From Actinomyces sp. HPA0247 (lineage in GTDB: Bacteria; Actinomycetota; Actinomycetes; Actinomycetales; Actinomycetaceae), in contig KE150451.1 of the NCBI GenBank assembly GCA_000411415.1, forward strand, positions 496,717 through 560,716: a stretch of DNA of 64,000 nt, written 5' to 3'. The position numbers and the translations under genes were made by a program. Below, in pieces: positions 1 to 9,337 of this stretch. Within the stretch, counting starts at the first letter, position 1. The number at the start of each line of letters is the position of its first letter. Under the pieces are notes generated by a model that was not told the origin of the DNA, ran no database searches, and was given only the letters and a program-made list of their open reading frames with translations.

Positions 1-565
1 AGTGACGCTTGCGAGCGACCACGAGAGTCACGCCACCAGCCAGAGCGATGACGCCAGCGCCAGCGGCGATCGAAGCGGCGGAACCGGTGTTCGCCAGGGT
101 CGGGGCAGCCCCACCCTGGGCGCCGGACGAAGCCGGGGCGTTCGTGTTGCGGATGCCGCCACGAGCGGAAACGGGGGCCGGGCCATTGCCGGTCGCGATC
201 TGGCCGCGGGTGGACACGCCAGCGTTGCCGACGGGGCCGGAGGCCGCGCCTGCGCCACCCTGATCGGCGACGGGGGCGGGAGCCGAAGAATCATCGGCGG
301 GGGTCGGGGTCTCAGCGGAACCACCGGTGTTGTTATCGCCCGGGGTCGAGGGCTCGGGGGCCGGCTCCTCGGTGACCGGGGCCGAGGGCTCGGGGGCCGG
401 ATCCTCGGCGGCCGGGGCCGAGGGCTCGGGGGCGGGGGCCTCGGTAGCCGGGGCCGAGGGCTCGGGGGCGGTGGGGGTCTCGGCGGCGAAAGCGACACCA
501 GCCGAGGCAGCGATCAGGCCGAGCGCCGCGGTCGCGGCGAGCAGAGACGAGGTCGTCTTCTTCAT
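1..565 (-). CDS. LAXTG-anchored Pro/Ala/Glu-rich surface protein (cut at left edge)
   Basis: Starts at ATG 565, with AGGAG 5 nt upstream; 188 codons are visible and the frame is still open at base 1. The N-terminus is a signal peptide (MKKTTS, a hydrophobic stretch, then AFA-AET). Residues about 28-75 are degenerate repeats around APEPSAP with acidic spacers, a wall-spanning stalk. The C-terminus has LANTG, a hydrophobic helix and a basic RKRH tail, the usual sortase signal. LAXTG rather than LPXTG is the motif of class E sortases of high-GC Gram-positives. The stop codon probably lies just outside the window. No catalytic or binding domain is visible, so the function beyond surface display is unknown. 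Confidence 0.85.
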   Translation of the reverse strand, partial: MKKTTSSLLAATAALGLIAASAGVAFAAETPTAPEPSAPATEAPAPEPSAPAAEDPAPEPSAPVTEEPAPEPSTPGDNNTGGSAETPTPADDSSAPAPVADQGGAGAASGPVGNAGVSTRGQIATGNGPAPVSARGGIRNTNAPASSGAQGGAAPTLANTGSAASIAAGAGVIALAGGVTLVVARKRH

Positions 566-766
566 TGTTACTCCTGGTACGGATGTGGTGAGGGATGAAT
601 GCGTGACCCTGACCAGTTCGGGCCGTGTCGTGTCACGGCGTTCTCCTCCACCCTACAACACTTCCTGACCGATACGCACAGATTTTCGCAAATCACCCCT
701 CGGCGCGTCGCACGTCACCATAACGAGCCAGTCTGACGAGCATGGATCGAACAACAAATGCCCAGG

Positions 767-1396
767 TCAGCCCAGGTGTGCAGCCGCGATGAACTGGAAG
801 ATTCCCTCCATGATGAGCTGCGTCGCAATGGCTGCCAGCAGCAGACCAGAGATCTTTGTCAGCAGCATGATGCCGCCGGGGCCCAGGAACCGGGAGACCA
901 CCAGGGAAAAGCGCATCGTCAGCCACATGACGACATGGGCCAGGACCACGGCGACAATGACCGCAATCCACGAGCCGACGTTTGTGCCGGCCTGCCCGAC
1001 GGCCACCATGACCGCAACGATCGAGCCGGGCCCCGCCAGGAGCGGCGTCCCCAGCGGCACGAGCGCGACGTTCACGCCCTCGTCCCCCGTATCGGGCGTC
1101 GAGGAGTCGGTGCCCATGAGGAGTTCCATGGCGACCAGGAAGAGCAGGACGCCGCCCGAGAGCTGGAGCGCCTCCATCGAGATGTGGAGGAGGCGAAGGA
1201 TCTGCCCGCCGAGGATCGCGAACGTCAGGATGACACCGAAGGAGACCAGCGTGGCCTGGATGGCGGCACGACGCTGCTTCGGCTGCGTAAAGCGCGAGGT
1301 AAGCCCCAGGAAGATCGGGACGGTGCCGACGGGGTCCATAATGACCGTCAGCGTCGCGAAGGCGGTCGCGAAGAGGGTGACGTCGAAGAGACTCAC
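767..1396 (-). CDS. MarC family integral membrane protein
   Basis: A 209-residue, very hydrophobic protein with about six membrane segments. It begins SLFDVTLFATAFATLTVIMD and carries the MarC-family DPVGTVPIFL segment near the N-terminus. I chose GTG 1396 because its GTGA overlaps the stop of the upstream PHP gene, so the two are translationally coupled. The family is widespread; the old link to multiple antibiotic resistance has been withdrawn and no substrate is established. Transport of a small solute is only a guess. Confidence 0.85.
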   Translation of the reverse strand: MSLFDVTLFATAFATLTVIMDPVGTVPIFLGLTSRFTQPKQRRAAIQATLVSFGVILTFAILGGQILRLLHISMEALQLSGGVLLFLVAMELLMGTDSSTPDTGDEGVNVALVPLGTPLLAGPGSIVAVMVAVGQAGTNVGSWIAVIVAVVLAHVVMWLTMRFSLVVSRFLGPGGIMLLTKISGLLLAAIATQLIMEGIFQFIAAAHLG

Positions 1397-2241
1397 GGCT
1401 CGACCACCTCGATGCAGCCCTGCGCGACGACCTCGGCGATGACCTGCGGGTCCGTCGTATTTTCGCCGATGCGATTCGGTTTGCCCGTCCCGTGGTAGTC
1501 GGAGGAGCCGAACATCGCCAGGCCCATCTCCCGGGCCATGCGCTCGACGTCGGCGCGGTCCTCGGGCGCGTGGTCGCGGTGGTCGCGCTCGATGCCAAAG
1601 AGGCCGGCCTGTGCCATCTCGGCGATAACAGCCTCGGGCAGCAGGCGCTGGCGCTTGCGAGCGCGGGGGTGGGCCAGGACGGGCACTCCCCCGGCCTCGC
1701 GCACGCAGCGCACGGCCTCGACCGGGTCGGGCGCCCAGTGGTGCACGTAGTGCGGACCTGACGGGTGCAGGGCCTTGACGAAAGCGGCACTGCGGTCGGG
1801 GAAGGCACCGGCGGCGACGAGCGCGTCGGCGATGTGCGGACGCCCCACGGGCCCGCCCTCGGGTGCGAAGGAAAGGACATCCTCCCACGTGATCGGGTAG
1901 TCCGCGCTCAGGTTCTCCACCATGCGCAGGGCGCGCGTTTCGCGATCCTCGCGAGTCCGGCGGAAATTATCGACGAGGCCGGGGCTGGCCGGGTCGAAAA
2001 GGTAGGCCAGCAGGTGCACGGTGATCCCCGAGGACGAACACGACATCTCGGCACCCCGGATGAGGCTCACGCCGGTGCTCGCGACAGCTGCTGCGGCCTC
2101 GTCCCATCCGGTCGTCGTATCGTGATCGGTCAGCGCGATGGCGTCCAGCCCGGCCTGCGCGGCGATTGCCAGGAGCTGGGCGGGCGTATCCGTCCCATCG
2201 GAATACGCGCTATGAGTATGGGGGTCAATTCGCTTCACCAT
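1393..2241 (-). CDS. PHP domain phosphoesterase (RNase AM / nucleoside bisphosphatase type)
   Basis: 282 residues. Metal-binding PHP motifs are visible: DPHTHSAYSDG at the N-terminus, LTDHD at about 39-43, and a C-terminal SSDYHG. The family hydrolyses phosphoesters with several bound metals; YciV/RNase AM trims 5' ends of RNA and removes 3' phosphate from 3',5'-bisphosphonucleotides. ATG 2241 is followed at once by GTG 2238. A TAATCT box sits 6 nt before the GTG, so a leaderless start at 2238 is as likely. The downstream MarC gene overlaps by 4 nt. A copy of the recurrent 12-mer lies inside the gene at 1973-1984. Confidence 0.85.
   Translation of the reverse strand: MVKRIDPHTHSAYSDGTDTPAQLLAIAAQAGLDAIALTDHDTTTGWDEAAAAVASTGVSLIRGAEMSCSSSGITVHLLAYLFDPASPGLVDNFRRTREDRETRALRMVENLSADYPITWEDVLSFAPEGGPVGRPHIADALVAAGAFPDRSAAFVKALHPSGPHYVHHWAPDPVEAVRCVREAGGVPVLAHPRARKRQRLLPEAVIAEMAQAGLFGIERDHRDHAPEDRADVERMAREMGLAMFGSSDYHGTGKPNRIGENTTDPQVIAEVVAQGCIEVVEP
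1973..1984 (+). repeat. Recurrent 12-mer ACGAGGCCGGGG, inside the PHP gene
   Basis: Exact copy with the preferred flanks (G before, C after). It codes for PGLV on the opposite strand. Confidence 0.8.
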
Positions 2242-2480
2242 TTGAGATTACCCCATTAATCCCATCACACAACCGCGTACACGAAAGGCCGCCGCGAGCG
2301 CCTCACAGCCTCGTCAAAATACCGGTTTTTGCCCGATCTTGACCGTATTTTTTGCACGTTCTCTCACCGCGTCCCACACGATGGTGACCACCGGCTCACC
2401 TGCAGCGGTCAGCTGCCGACTGTAGGAAACTGACATCAGACGGCCGTTTGGCCTCCCTCAACACCGATTGGAGTACATGC

Positions 2481-3941
2481 GTGTCTGACAAGGATCAGAC
2501 CCAGGTGTCCACCGCGACCGACGCGGGAGATGCCGGGTACAACAAGGCTCTGAAAAACCGACACATCCAGATGATCGCCATCGGCGGCTCGATTGGCACC
2601 GGCCTGTTCCTGGGTGCGGGCGGCCGTCTGGCCCAGGGTGGCCCCGCGCTGGCCTTCGCCTACGCGGTGTGTGGCGTCTTCGCGTTCCTGATGGTCCGCG
2701 CCCTCGGCGAGCTAGCGGTGCGCCGCCCCTCCTCGGGCGCGTTCGTGTCCTACGCCCGCGAGTTCCTGGGCGAGAAGGGCGCGTTCATCACCGGCTGGTT
2801 CTTCTTCCTGGACTGGGCCGTTACCGTCATGGCTGACATCACCGCGGTGGCGCTCTACATGCACTACTGGACAATGTTCCAGGGCGTCCCGCAGTGGGTC
2901 ATCGCCCTCGTCGCGCTGGCCCTCGTGTTCGTCCTGAACATGCTCAGCGTCAAGGCCTTTGGCGAGGCTGAGTTCTGGTTCGCGATGATCAAGGTCGCCA
3001 CGATCCTTATCTTCATGGCTGTCGCCATCTGGGCGATCATCACGCAGGCGCACGTCGGCGATTACAGCGCGGGCGTCCACAACATCTCCGAGTCCGGCGG
3101 CTGGTTCCCCGAGGGCCTGGCCCCCGTCTTTGCCCTGACGCTCGGCGTCGTCTTCGCCTTCGGCGGCACCGAGATGGTGGGCGTCGCGGCCGGCGAGGCC
3201 AAGGATGCTGCCAAGATCCTGCCCAAGGCCATCAACTCGATGGTCATCCGCATTTTCTTCTTCTACGTTGGCTCCGTCGTCCTCTTCGCCCTGGCGCTGC
3301 CCTACAACGCCTACTCGTCGAACGAGTCCCCGTTCACGACGTTCTTCTCCGGCCTGGGCGTGCCCCACGCGGGCGACATCATTCAGGTGGTCGTCCTGAC
3401 CGCCGCCCTCTCCTCGCTCAACGCCGGCCTGTACGCGACCGGCCGCACGCTGCGTTCGATGGCGCTCGTGGGCGAAGGCCCGCGCTTCGCGTCACGTCTG
3501 AACAAGAACCACGTGCCCTACGGCGGCATCATCATCACCGCGTCGCTCGGCCTGCTGGGCGTTCTGCTCAACGCTTTCGTTCCGGAGAACGCCTTCAACA
3601 TCGTCATGGACCTGGCGGGCATCGGCATCGCCGGTACGTGGGCGATGATCCTCATCTCGCACCTGGCGTTCCTGCGCAAGGTTAAGCGCGGCGAGGCGGA
3701 GCGTCCGCAGTTCCGTATGCCTGGCGCCCCCTACACCAACTACCTGGCGCTCCTGTTCTTCGCTGTCGTCGTGGCCTCGAATGTGACCTCCGAGTCTGGC
3801 CGTTGGACCCTCGCACTCTTCGGTGTGGTCGTCGTCCTGATGGTCGCCGGCTGGTACTTCGTGCGCGGGCGCGTCGGCAACCTGACTGACGAGGCCGCCG
3901 CCTCGCTCCAGGGTGACGAGACCCTGGTGTCGGGCGACTGA
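2481..3941 (+). CDS. Amino acid permease (APC family), probably L-asparagine uptake
   Basis: 486 residues, about 12 membrane segments, with the APC signature GGSIGTGLFLGAG near the N-terminus after a hydrophilic leader. GTG 2481 is preferred: GGAG ends 7 nt upstream, whereas a TTG further upstream has no ribosome site. Members of this group (AnsP, GabP, CycA) are proton-driven amino acid symporters. The asparaginase gene starts 20 nt downstream on the same strand, so asparagine is the most likely substrate; this rests on context only. The C-terminus contains a partial version of the recurrent GACGAGGCC word. Confidence 0.85.
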   Translation: MSDKDQTQVSTATDAGDAGYNKALKNRHIQMIAIGGSIGTGLFLGAGGRLAQGGPALAFAYAVCGVFAFLMVRALGELAVRRPSSGAFVSYAREFLGEKGAFITGWFFFLDWAVTVMADITAVALYMHYWTMFQGVPQWVIALVALALVFVLNMLSVKAFGEAEFWFAMIKVATILIFMAVAIWAIITQAHVGDYSAGVHNISESGGWFPEGLAPVFALTLGVVFAFGGTEMVGVAAGEAKDAAKILPKAINSMVIRIFFFYVGSVVLFALALPYNAYSSNESPFTTFFSGLGVPHAGDIIQVVVLTAALSSLNAGLYATGRTLRSMALVGEGPRFASRLNKNHVPYGGIIITASLGLLGVLLNAFVPENAFNIVMDLAGIGIAGTWAMILISHLAFLRKVKRGEAERPQFRMPGAPYTNYLALLFFAVVVASNVTSESGRWTLALFGVVVVLMVAGWYFVRGRVGNLTDEAAASLQGDETLVSGD

Positions 3942-3960
3942 TCGAACGAAAGGACTGACC

Positions 3961-4959
3961 GTGCGTCTTCACGTCACGTATGCCGGTGGAACCATCGGCA
4001 TGGTCGATTCCCCGGAGGGTCTGCGCCCCGGCGCTGACCTGCAGGGTTGGTTTGGTTCCCAGCTGGAGGGCATCGAGCTGGCGTCGAACATTTCGATGTC
4101 GACGCTGGACCCGCTCATCGATTCCTCGGAGGCCACCCCTGAGGACTGGCAGGCCATTATCGACGACATTAACGCGCACGCCGACGAAGCAGACGCCTTC
4201 TTGGTCCTGCACGGCACGGACACGATGGCCTATTCGGCCGCTGCCCTGTCCTACGCGCTGGCGAGCATGGGTAAGCCCGTCGTCCTGACCGGCTCCCAGT
4301 ACCCCCTCGGCGTCGTCGGCTCGGACGCGTCGGCGAACGTCACGGGTGCGCTGCGGGCGGCGATTTCACGCCACGCTCGCGGGGTCATGCTGTTCTTCGG
4401 CCACAAGCTCCTGGCGGGCAACCGCGCCACGAAGACCTCGTCGTGGGCCTTCCGTGGCTTCGAGTCGCCCTCCGTGTCCCCCATGGCGCGCACGGGCGCC
4501 CCGTGGCGCTGGTACGGCGCTCCCCATCCGGGTACCGGCTGGCAGGATCCCAGCCCGTACACGCGCCAGGACGTCGCCGTCATCGACGTGGTTCCCGGCA
4601 TGAGCGCTGCGCGCCTGCGCGCGATGACGACGCCCCACCCGGACGCTGTCATCCTGCGCACCTTCGGCGTGGGTAACATCCCCGCGTCCGAGCCGGGCCT
4701 CGTGGACGTCCTGACCGAGCTCGCCAACGCGGATGTGCCGATCATCGTCGCTTCCCAGTGCTACCAGTCCGAGGTCATGCTGGGCCACTACGAGGCCGGC
4801 GACGCCTTGGCGCGCCTCGGCGCGATCGGCGCGCACGACATGACGCTCGAAGCCCTCTACGCCAAGACCGTCTTCCTGCTCTCGCAGGGCAAGCGCGGCG
4901 CGGACTTCAAGCGATGGATGGACCTGTCCATCGCGGGAGAACTCACCCTCCAGGACTGA
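3961..4959 (+). CDS. ansA: Type I (cytosolic) L-asparaginase
   Basis: 332 residues. Hydrolyses L-asparagine to aspartate and ammonia. The N-terminal AGGTIGM places the nucleophilic threonine at residue 11, and HGTDT at 84-88 supplies the second Thr-Asp pair. Absence of a signal peptide and the length fit the cytosolic type. GTG 3961 has AAAGGA about 6 nt upstream; translation from an in-frame site inside the permease gene is less likely. With the preceding permease it forms an asparagine import and catabolism operon, closed by a strong hairpin terminator just downstream. Confidence 0.9.
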   Translation: MRLHVTYAGGTIGMVDSPEGLRPGADLQGWFGSQLEGIELASNISMSTLDPLIDSSEATPEDWQAIIDDINAHADEADAFLVLHGTDTMAYSAAALSYALASMGKPVVLTGSQYPLGVVGSDASANVTGALRAAISRHARGVMLFFGHKLLAGNRATKTSSWAFRGFESPSVSPMARTGAPWRWYGAPHPGTGWQDPSPYTRQDVAVIDVVPGMSAARLRAMTTPHPDAVILRTFGVGNIPASEPGLVDVLTELANADVPIIVASQCYQSEVMLGHYEAGDALARLGAIGAHDMTLEALYAKTVFLLSQGKRGADFKRWMDLSIAGELTLQD

Positions 4960-4978
4960 TCTTCTCCCACCCGACCTG

Positions 4979-5030
4979 CCCCGGCCTCGTCCCAGTGTCC
5001 ACCGCATGACCTGGGAACGAGGCCGGGGTT
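4979..5030. terminator. Terminator built from two inverted copies of the recurrent 12-mer
   Basis: Arms at 4979-4994 and 5012-5028 pair over about 16 bp with one bulge. Each arm contains the exact 12-mer (4979-4990 on the minus strand, 5017-5028 on the plus strand). A short T run follows. It ends the permease-asparaginase operon. Confidence 0.85.
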
Positions 5031-5083
5031 TGTCATGACCATCGGCTCCTCCCCCGGGAGGAAGCGGCCGTAGAATAGTGGCC

Positions 5084-6592
5084 ATGAGTGAAGAAGCCTC
5101 CCAGTCCATGGCCGACCGCGGCCAAAACCGATCCCGCCAACCCCAGTCCTCCGCATTCCGCGACTTCATTGGCACCGGGTGGGGGCCTCGCCCCTCCGAG
5201 ATGCCCGAGCGCGAACGTGTCGCCGACTTCCTGACTGACCGCGCCCTCAAGGCCGGTGCTCCCTTCCCGGGCGAGCGCCTCGTCGTGCCTGCGGGCCCCT
5301 ACAAGGTCCGCTCGAACGACTGCGACTACCGTTTCCGCGCGCACTCCGCGTTCGCGCACCTGTCTGGCCTGGGCGGCGAGAAGGAGCCGGACACCGTCCT
5401 GGTGCTGGAGCCAAACGAGGATGGCACGCACACTCCCCTGCTCTTCTTTAAGCCCCGCGCGTCGCGTTCCTCCAAGGAGTTCTACGCGGATCCGCGCTAC
5501 GGCGAATTCTGGGTGGGCGCGCGCCCCTCGCTCGAAGAGGTCAGCGCGCAGACCGGCCTGGAGACCCGCCACATCGACACGCTGCGCGACGTGCTGGCCA
5601 AGGACGCCGGGACCGTGCAGCTGCGCGTCGTGCGCGGCGTCGATGCGAACGTCGAGGCCATGGTGAACGAGGTGCGCGCCCAGGCCTCCCTGCCCGCGGG
5701 CGAGGATGCGCGCAAGGAGGACGAGGCCCTCGAAGAGCATCTCTCGGAGATCCGCCTTATCAAGGACGCCTTCGAGCTCGAGGAGATGATCCGCGCGGTC
5801 GAGGTCACCAAGGCCGGTTTCGAGGACATCATCCGCGTCCTGCCGCGCGCTGTGGGCCACCGCCGCGGCGAGCGCGTCATCGAGGGTGCTTTCGCTGCCA
5901 ACGCCCGCGAGGAGGGCAACGGTCTGGGGTATGAGACCATCGCGGCCTCCGGTAACCACGCGAACACCCTGCACTGGATCGACAACGACGGCGAGGTGCG
6001 CGACGGCGACCTCGTCCTGGTTGACGCCGGCGTCGAGGTCGACTCCCTCTACACGGCCGACATCACGCGTACGCTGCCCGTCAACGGCCGCTTCACCGAG
6101 GTGCAGGCGCGCGTCTATCAGGCCGTCCTCGACGCCTGCGAGGCCGCCCTGGCGCGCGCAAACGAGCCGGGCTGCCGCTTCAAGGACGTGCACGACGCCG
6201 CCATGAAAGTCATCGCCGCCCGCCTGTATGAGTGGGGCATCCTGCCCGTCACACCGGAAGAGTCTCTGGCCACCACCGGCCAGCAGCACCGCCGCTGGAT
6301 GCCGCACGGCACCAGCCACCACCTGGGCCTGGACGTGCACGACTGCGCGAAGGCTCGCGCCGAGCTCTACCAGGGCGCGCTGCTGGAGCCGGGCATGGTC
6401 TTCACGATCGAGCCGGGCCTGTACTTCCGCGCCGACGACCTGCTGATCCCCGAGGAGTACCGGGGCATCGGCGTGCGTATCGAGGACGACGTCGTGGTGA
6501 ACGCCGACGGCACCGTCACGCGTATCTCCGAGGACATCCCGCGCACGATCGCGGACGTGGAGGAGTGGATCGCCTCGGTTCAGTCCCGCTGA
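5084..6592 (+). CDS. pepP: Xaa-Pro aminopeptidase (aminopeptidase P, M24B)
   Basis: 502 residues. Removes N-terminal residues next to proline; two-metal pita-bread enzyme in the cytosol. An N-terminal aminopeptidase P domain (about 25-190) precedes the catalytic domain. Metal-ligand motifs are visible: VLVDAG and YTADITRT (Asp pair), HGTSHHLG (His), TIEPG (Glu) and GVRIEDD (Glu). I chose ATG 5084 because TAGAAT at 5071-5076 lies 7 nt before it, the layout of a leaderless transcript; GTG 5078 would fall inside that promoter spacing and the GGAGG at about 5057 is too far away. Confidence 0.92.
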   Translation: MSEEASQSMADRGQNRSRQPQSSAFRDFIGTGWGPRPSEMPERERVADFLTDRALKAGAPFPGERLVVPAGPYKVRSNDCDYRFRAHSAFAHLSGLGGEKEPDTVLVLEPNEDGTHTPLLFFKPRASRSSKEFYADPRYGEFWVGARPSLEEVSAQTGLETRHIDTLRDVLAKDAGTVQLRVVRGVDANVEAMVNEVRAQASLPAGEDARKEDEALEEHLSEIRLIKDAFELEEMIRAVEVTKAGFEDIIRVLPRAVGHRRGERVIEGAFAANAREEGNGLGYETIAASGNHANTLHWIDNDGEVRDGDLVLVDAGVEVDSLYTADITRTLPVNGRFTEVQARVYQAVLDACEAALARANEPGCRFKDVHDAAMKVIAARLYEWGILPVTPEESLATTGQQHRRWMPHGTSHHLGLDVHDCAKARAELYQGALLEPGMVFTIEPGLYFRADDLLIPEEYRGIGVRIEDDVVVNADGTVTRISEDIPRTIADVEEWIASVQSR

Positions 6593-6614
6593 TTTAGGCG
6601 CGTAGACGCTGAGG

Positions 6615-7346
6615 TTACGCCTCGGTCTGGTCCTCTCGGGACGAGGCCGGGGCGTCCTCGTGTTCGGCGGGCGCGGTCTCGGGGGTGGTCACCGCGGGCG
6701 CTGGCGACTCGGGCGCGGCGGACGTGGCCACGACCTCGTGCGCATCGGTGTCGGGCGAGCCCCCGGGCACCTCACCGTCCTTGGTCGCCGCGCCGAAGCG
6801 GGGGCGACCGTCGGGGAAGAAGCCGACGGAATCCTTCTTCTGACGCTGCTCCTCCGTGCGCTGGCGGACGACGCGCGCGCGGTTGCCGGGGGTGCGCTGC
6901 AGGATCTGATAGGCGCGGTCGATGTCGGCCGAGGCCAGGACCGCGTAGCGCTGCGCGACAACCTGCTGGGAGGACACGAGGTCGCGGCTGCGTCCGCGAA
7001 TGATGAAGGACAGAGCGGACAGAGCCATGCCGATCAGGGCACCGACGATGATGCCGCCAGCGACCCACGTTCCCGTGCCGCCCGCGCTCTGACCAGCGGA
7101 CATGAGCATGCCGCCCAGGGCTCCCCACAGCGCGCCGCTCGACGCGCCAGAAATCGACGCGCGAGCGATCGTCAGGCGTCCTGTCACCCGCTCCACGAGG
7201 TGCAGGTCCGTTCCCACGATCGTGATCGAAGAGACGTCAAATCCGCTGTCCGACAGGAAATCAACGGCCGCACGCGCCTGGGCGTAGGTCTGGTAGGAAG
7301 CCACCTCCGTGCCCGTGGGCATCTGCGGGTCCATCACGACAGCCAT
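6615..7346 (-). CDS. General stress protein 17M/YflT-like membrane protein
   Basis: 243 residues. Residues about 14-60 match the YflT/general stress 17M domain (EVASYQTYAQARAAVDFLSD, ITIVGTDL). A Gly/Ala-rich membrane hairpin follows (about 70-115), then a charged region and a disordered tail rich in Ala, Pro and Glu. Proteins of this family are induced by stress in Bacillus and are common in actinobacteria with a membrane segment; the biochemical role is unknown. The tail contains the recurrent 12-mer (6641-6652), where it encodes APASS in reverse orientation. Convergent with pepP. Confidence 0.8.
   Translation of the reverse strand: MAVVMDPQMPTGTEVASYQTYAQARAAVDFLSDSGFDVSSITIVGTDLHLVERVTGRLTIARASISGASSGALWGALGGMLMSAGQSAGGTGTWVAGGIIVGALIGMALSALSFIIRGRSRDLVSSQQVVAQRYAVLASADIDRAYQILQRTPGNRARVVRQRTEEQRQKKDSVGFFPDGRPRFGAATKDGEVPGGSPDTDAHEVVATSAAPESPAPAVTTPETAPAEHEDAPASSREDQTEA
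6641..6652 (+). repeat. Recurrent 12-mer inside stress-protein tail
   Basis: Exact ACGAGGCCGGGG with G before and C after, in the disordered C-terminal coding region, where an insertion would be tolerated. Confidence 0.8.
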
Positions 7347-7448
7347 ACTCTCTCTCCTTCGTCACGGCCTCGGTGGCATGGAACGCATTGTTCATGCAGC
7401 GACCGGCTCGTCGTTACTCTTTCTTTGTCAACAGCCTAAGATGATTAT

Positions 7449-8753
7449 GTGAGCATTGCATCTATTGAACTAGGCACCAAGGGCCGGCGCGTCTACATCG
7501 GAAAGCTCGCTGGCACCAGTGTTTTCGACCCTTTGGGCGACCAAGTCGGCAAGATCCACGATGTCGTTGTCATCTTTCGGCTGAAATCCGAAGCCAACGT
7601 CATCGGCTTCGTCGTCGAGGTCGGCCCGCGTAAGCGCGTCTTCCTGCCGCTCACTCGAGTCACCGCGATCGAGGCTGGCTCGGTCATCACGACGGGCCTG
7701 CTCAACATTCGTTCGTTCACGCAGCGTCCCATCGAGACGCTCGTGCTCTCCGAGCTCTTCGACCGCGTCGTCACCATGAACGATGGCTCCGGCCAGGTGC
7801 GTATCCTCGACGTCGCGATGCGTCAACGCCGTCCCAAGGACTGGGTGATCTCCACGCTGCACGTCCAGCGCGTGCGCACGTCCTCCCTCGGTTTCACGCG
7901 CAGCGGCGAGACGCTCACGGTCGACGTGTCCGAGGTCTCCGGCCTGCTCAAGACCGACTCGAACCAGGCGGCGACCGCGCTCGTGCAGTACACGGAGGAC
8001 ATGCGCCCCGCGGACCTGGCAGACTTCATGCACACGCTCCCCCAGGACCGCAAGATGGCAGTCGCCATGCAGCTGACGGATGCACGCCTCGCCGACGTGC
8101 TCGAGGAGCTGGGTAACGACGACCGTATCGCGATCGTCTCCGCGCTGGAAGCCGCCCGAGCCGCCGACGTTCTGGACGTCATGCAGCCCGACGACGCGGC
8201 CGACCTCGTCGCCGAGCTGCCCGCCGAGAAGGCTCAGTCCCTGCTGGCCCTCATGGAGCCCGAAGAGGCCGAGGACGTGCGTCGACTCATGACCTACGAC
8301 GAGTCGACCGCCGGTTCGCTCATGACCACCGAGCCCGTCATTTTCGGCCCCAACGCGACCGTCGCCCAGATGCTCGCTGCCGTACGACGCGAGGACATCC
8401 CGGCCTCGATCGCGACCGTCGCCTTCATCGCGCGCCCGCCCCAGGAGACCCCGACCGGCCAGTACCTGGGTATGGTGCACATCCAGCGCGCGCTGCGCGA
8501 GCCCCCGCAGACGCTGCTCGGCACGATCCTGGACCGCGACATCGAGTCCGTGGACCCCAACGCGCACATCGCGACCGTGACGCGTCTGCTGGCGACCTAC
8601 AACCTGACGGTCCTGCCTGTCGTCGACGAGGACGGGCACTTACACGGCGCCGTCTCGGTCGACGACGTCCTCGACGAGCTGTTGCCCGAGGACTGGCGAG
8701 ACTTCGACGACGACGTGACCGACCGCATGATGGCAAGGAGCATCGATGGCTGA
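7449..8753 (+). CDS. PRC-barrel / MgtE N-domain / CBS-pair protein without the channel domain
   Basis: 434 residues. Domains in order: a PRC-barrel-like region (about 10-90, RVYIGKLAGTSVFDP), the superhelical MgtE N-terminal domain (about 150-285, with repeated LADVLEEL-like helices) and a CBS pair (about 290-425, TAGSLMTTEPVIF and LPVVDEDG). MgtE is a Mg2+ channel whose N and CBS domains sense cytosolic Mg2+; here the membrane part is missing, so this is a soluble sensor or regulator. The start GTG 7449 has TAAGAT at 7437-7442, 6 nt upstream (leaderless pattern). It overlaps the next gene by 8 nt, which suggests the DUF1003 membrane protein is its partner. Confidence 0.85.
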   Translation: MSIASIELGTKGRRVYIGKLAGTSVFDPLGDQVGKIHDVVVIFRLKSEANVIGFVVEVGPRKRVFLPLTRVTAIEAGSVITTGLLNIRSFTQRPIETLVLSELFDRVVTMNDGSGQVRILDVAMRQRRPKDWVISTLHVQRVRTSSLGFTRSGETLTVDVSEVSGLLKTDSNQAATALVQYTEDMRPADLADFMHTLPQDRKMAVAMQLTDARLADVLEELGNDDRIAIVSALEAARAADVLDVMQPDDAADLVAELPAEKAQSLLALMEPEEAEDVRRLMTYDESTAGSLMTTEPVIFGPNATVAQMLAAVRREDIPASIATVAFIARPPQETPTGQYLGMVHIQRALREPPQTLLGTILDRDIESVDPNAHIATVTRLLATYNLTVLPVVDEDGHLHGAVSVDDVLDELLPEDWRDFDDDVTDRMMARSIDG

Positions 8754-9327
8754 TCGTCTGGACAACCCGATTGACAAGCGTCAGTGGTTCTTCCGCCGCT
8801 CGTCGGGCGGCGGCGACGGCTTCGGCCGCTTCGCCGAGGCCACCGCCCGTTTCATGGGCTCACCCCGCTTCGTCCTCTACATGACGATCTTCGTCATCGC
8901 GTGGATCGGCGCGAACCTGATGCTCGCCGGCATCAGCGAGGAAGCCGCCTGGGACCCCTACCCCTTCATCCTCCTGAACCTCGCGTTCTCGACCCAGGCC
9001 TCGTACTCGGCCCCGCTGATTATGCTCGCGCAGAACCGCCAGGACGCCCGCGACCGCGTCGTGGCCGAGCAGGACCGTATTCGCGCGGAGCGTAACCTCG
9101 CCGACACCGAGTACCTCGCGCGCGAGATCGCAGGCCTGCGCCTGGCCCTCCAGGACGTCGCCACGCGCGACTTCGTGCGCTCTGAACTGCGCGACATGCT
9201 GGAGGACCTGCGTGCGGAGATCGCCGCGGACGCGGCCAACGCCTCGGCGCATGAGGACGAGGCGGAGGTCGATCACACCTCCGCCGAAGCCCTTCGTCCC
9301 CTAGAAGATGGGAACACCGGCCAGTAG
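8746..9327 (+). CDS. DUF1003 membrane protein
   Basis: 193 residues. Two membrane segments are visible: YMTIFVIAWIGANLML and the loop-helix YPFILLNLAFSTQASYSAP, which is the DUF1003 signature. A basic, helical cytoplasmic region and an acidic tail follow. The family has no established function. Its ATG lies inside the last codons of the MgtE-like regulator, so the two are co-translated; in many actinobacteria this pair is followed by Mrp, as here. The stop codon TAG (9325-9327) doubles as the start of the -10 box of mrp. Confidence 0.85.
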   Translation: MADRLDNPIDKRQWFFRRSSGGGDGFGRFAEATARFMGSPRFVLYMTIFVIAWIGANLMLAGISEEAAWDPYPFILLNLAFSTQASYSAPLIMLAQNRQDARDRVVAEQDRIRAERNLADTEYLAREIAGLRLALQDVATRDFVRSELRDMLEDLRAEIAADAANASAHEDEAEVDHTSAEALRPLEDGNTGQ

Positions 9328-9337
9328 AGTGGAGTCC

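Noticed and set aside
5078-5083. GTG 5078 as the start of the aminopeptidase P gene
   Set aside because: It lies between the TAGAAT box and ATG 5084, so it would be upstream of the expected transcript start.
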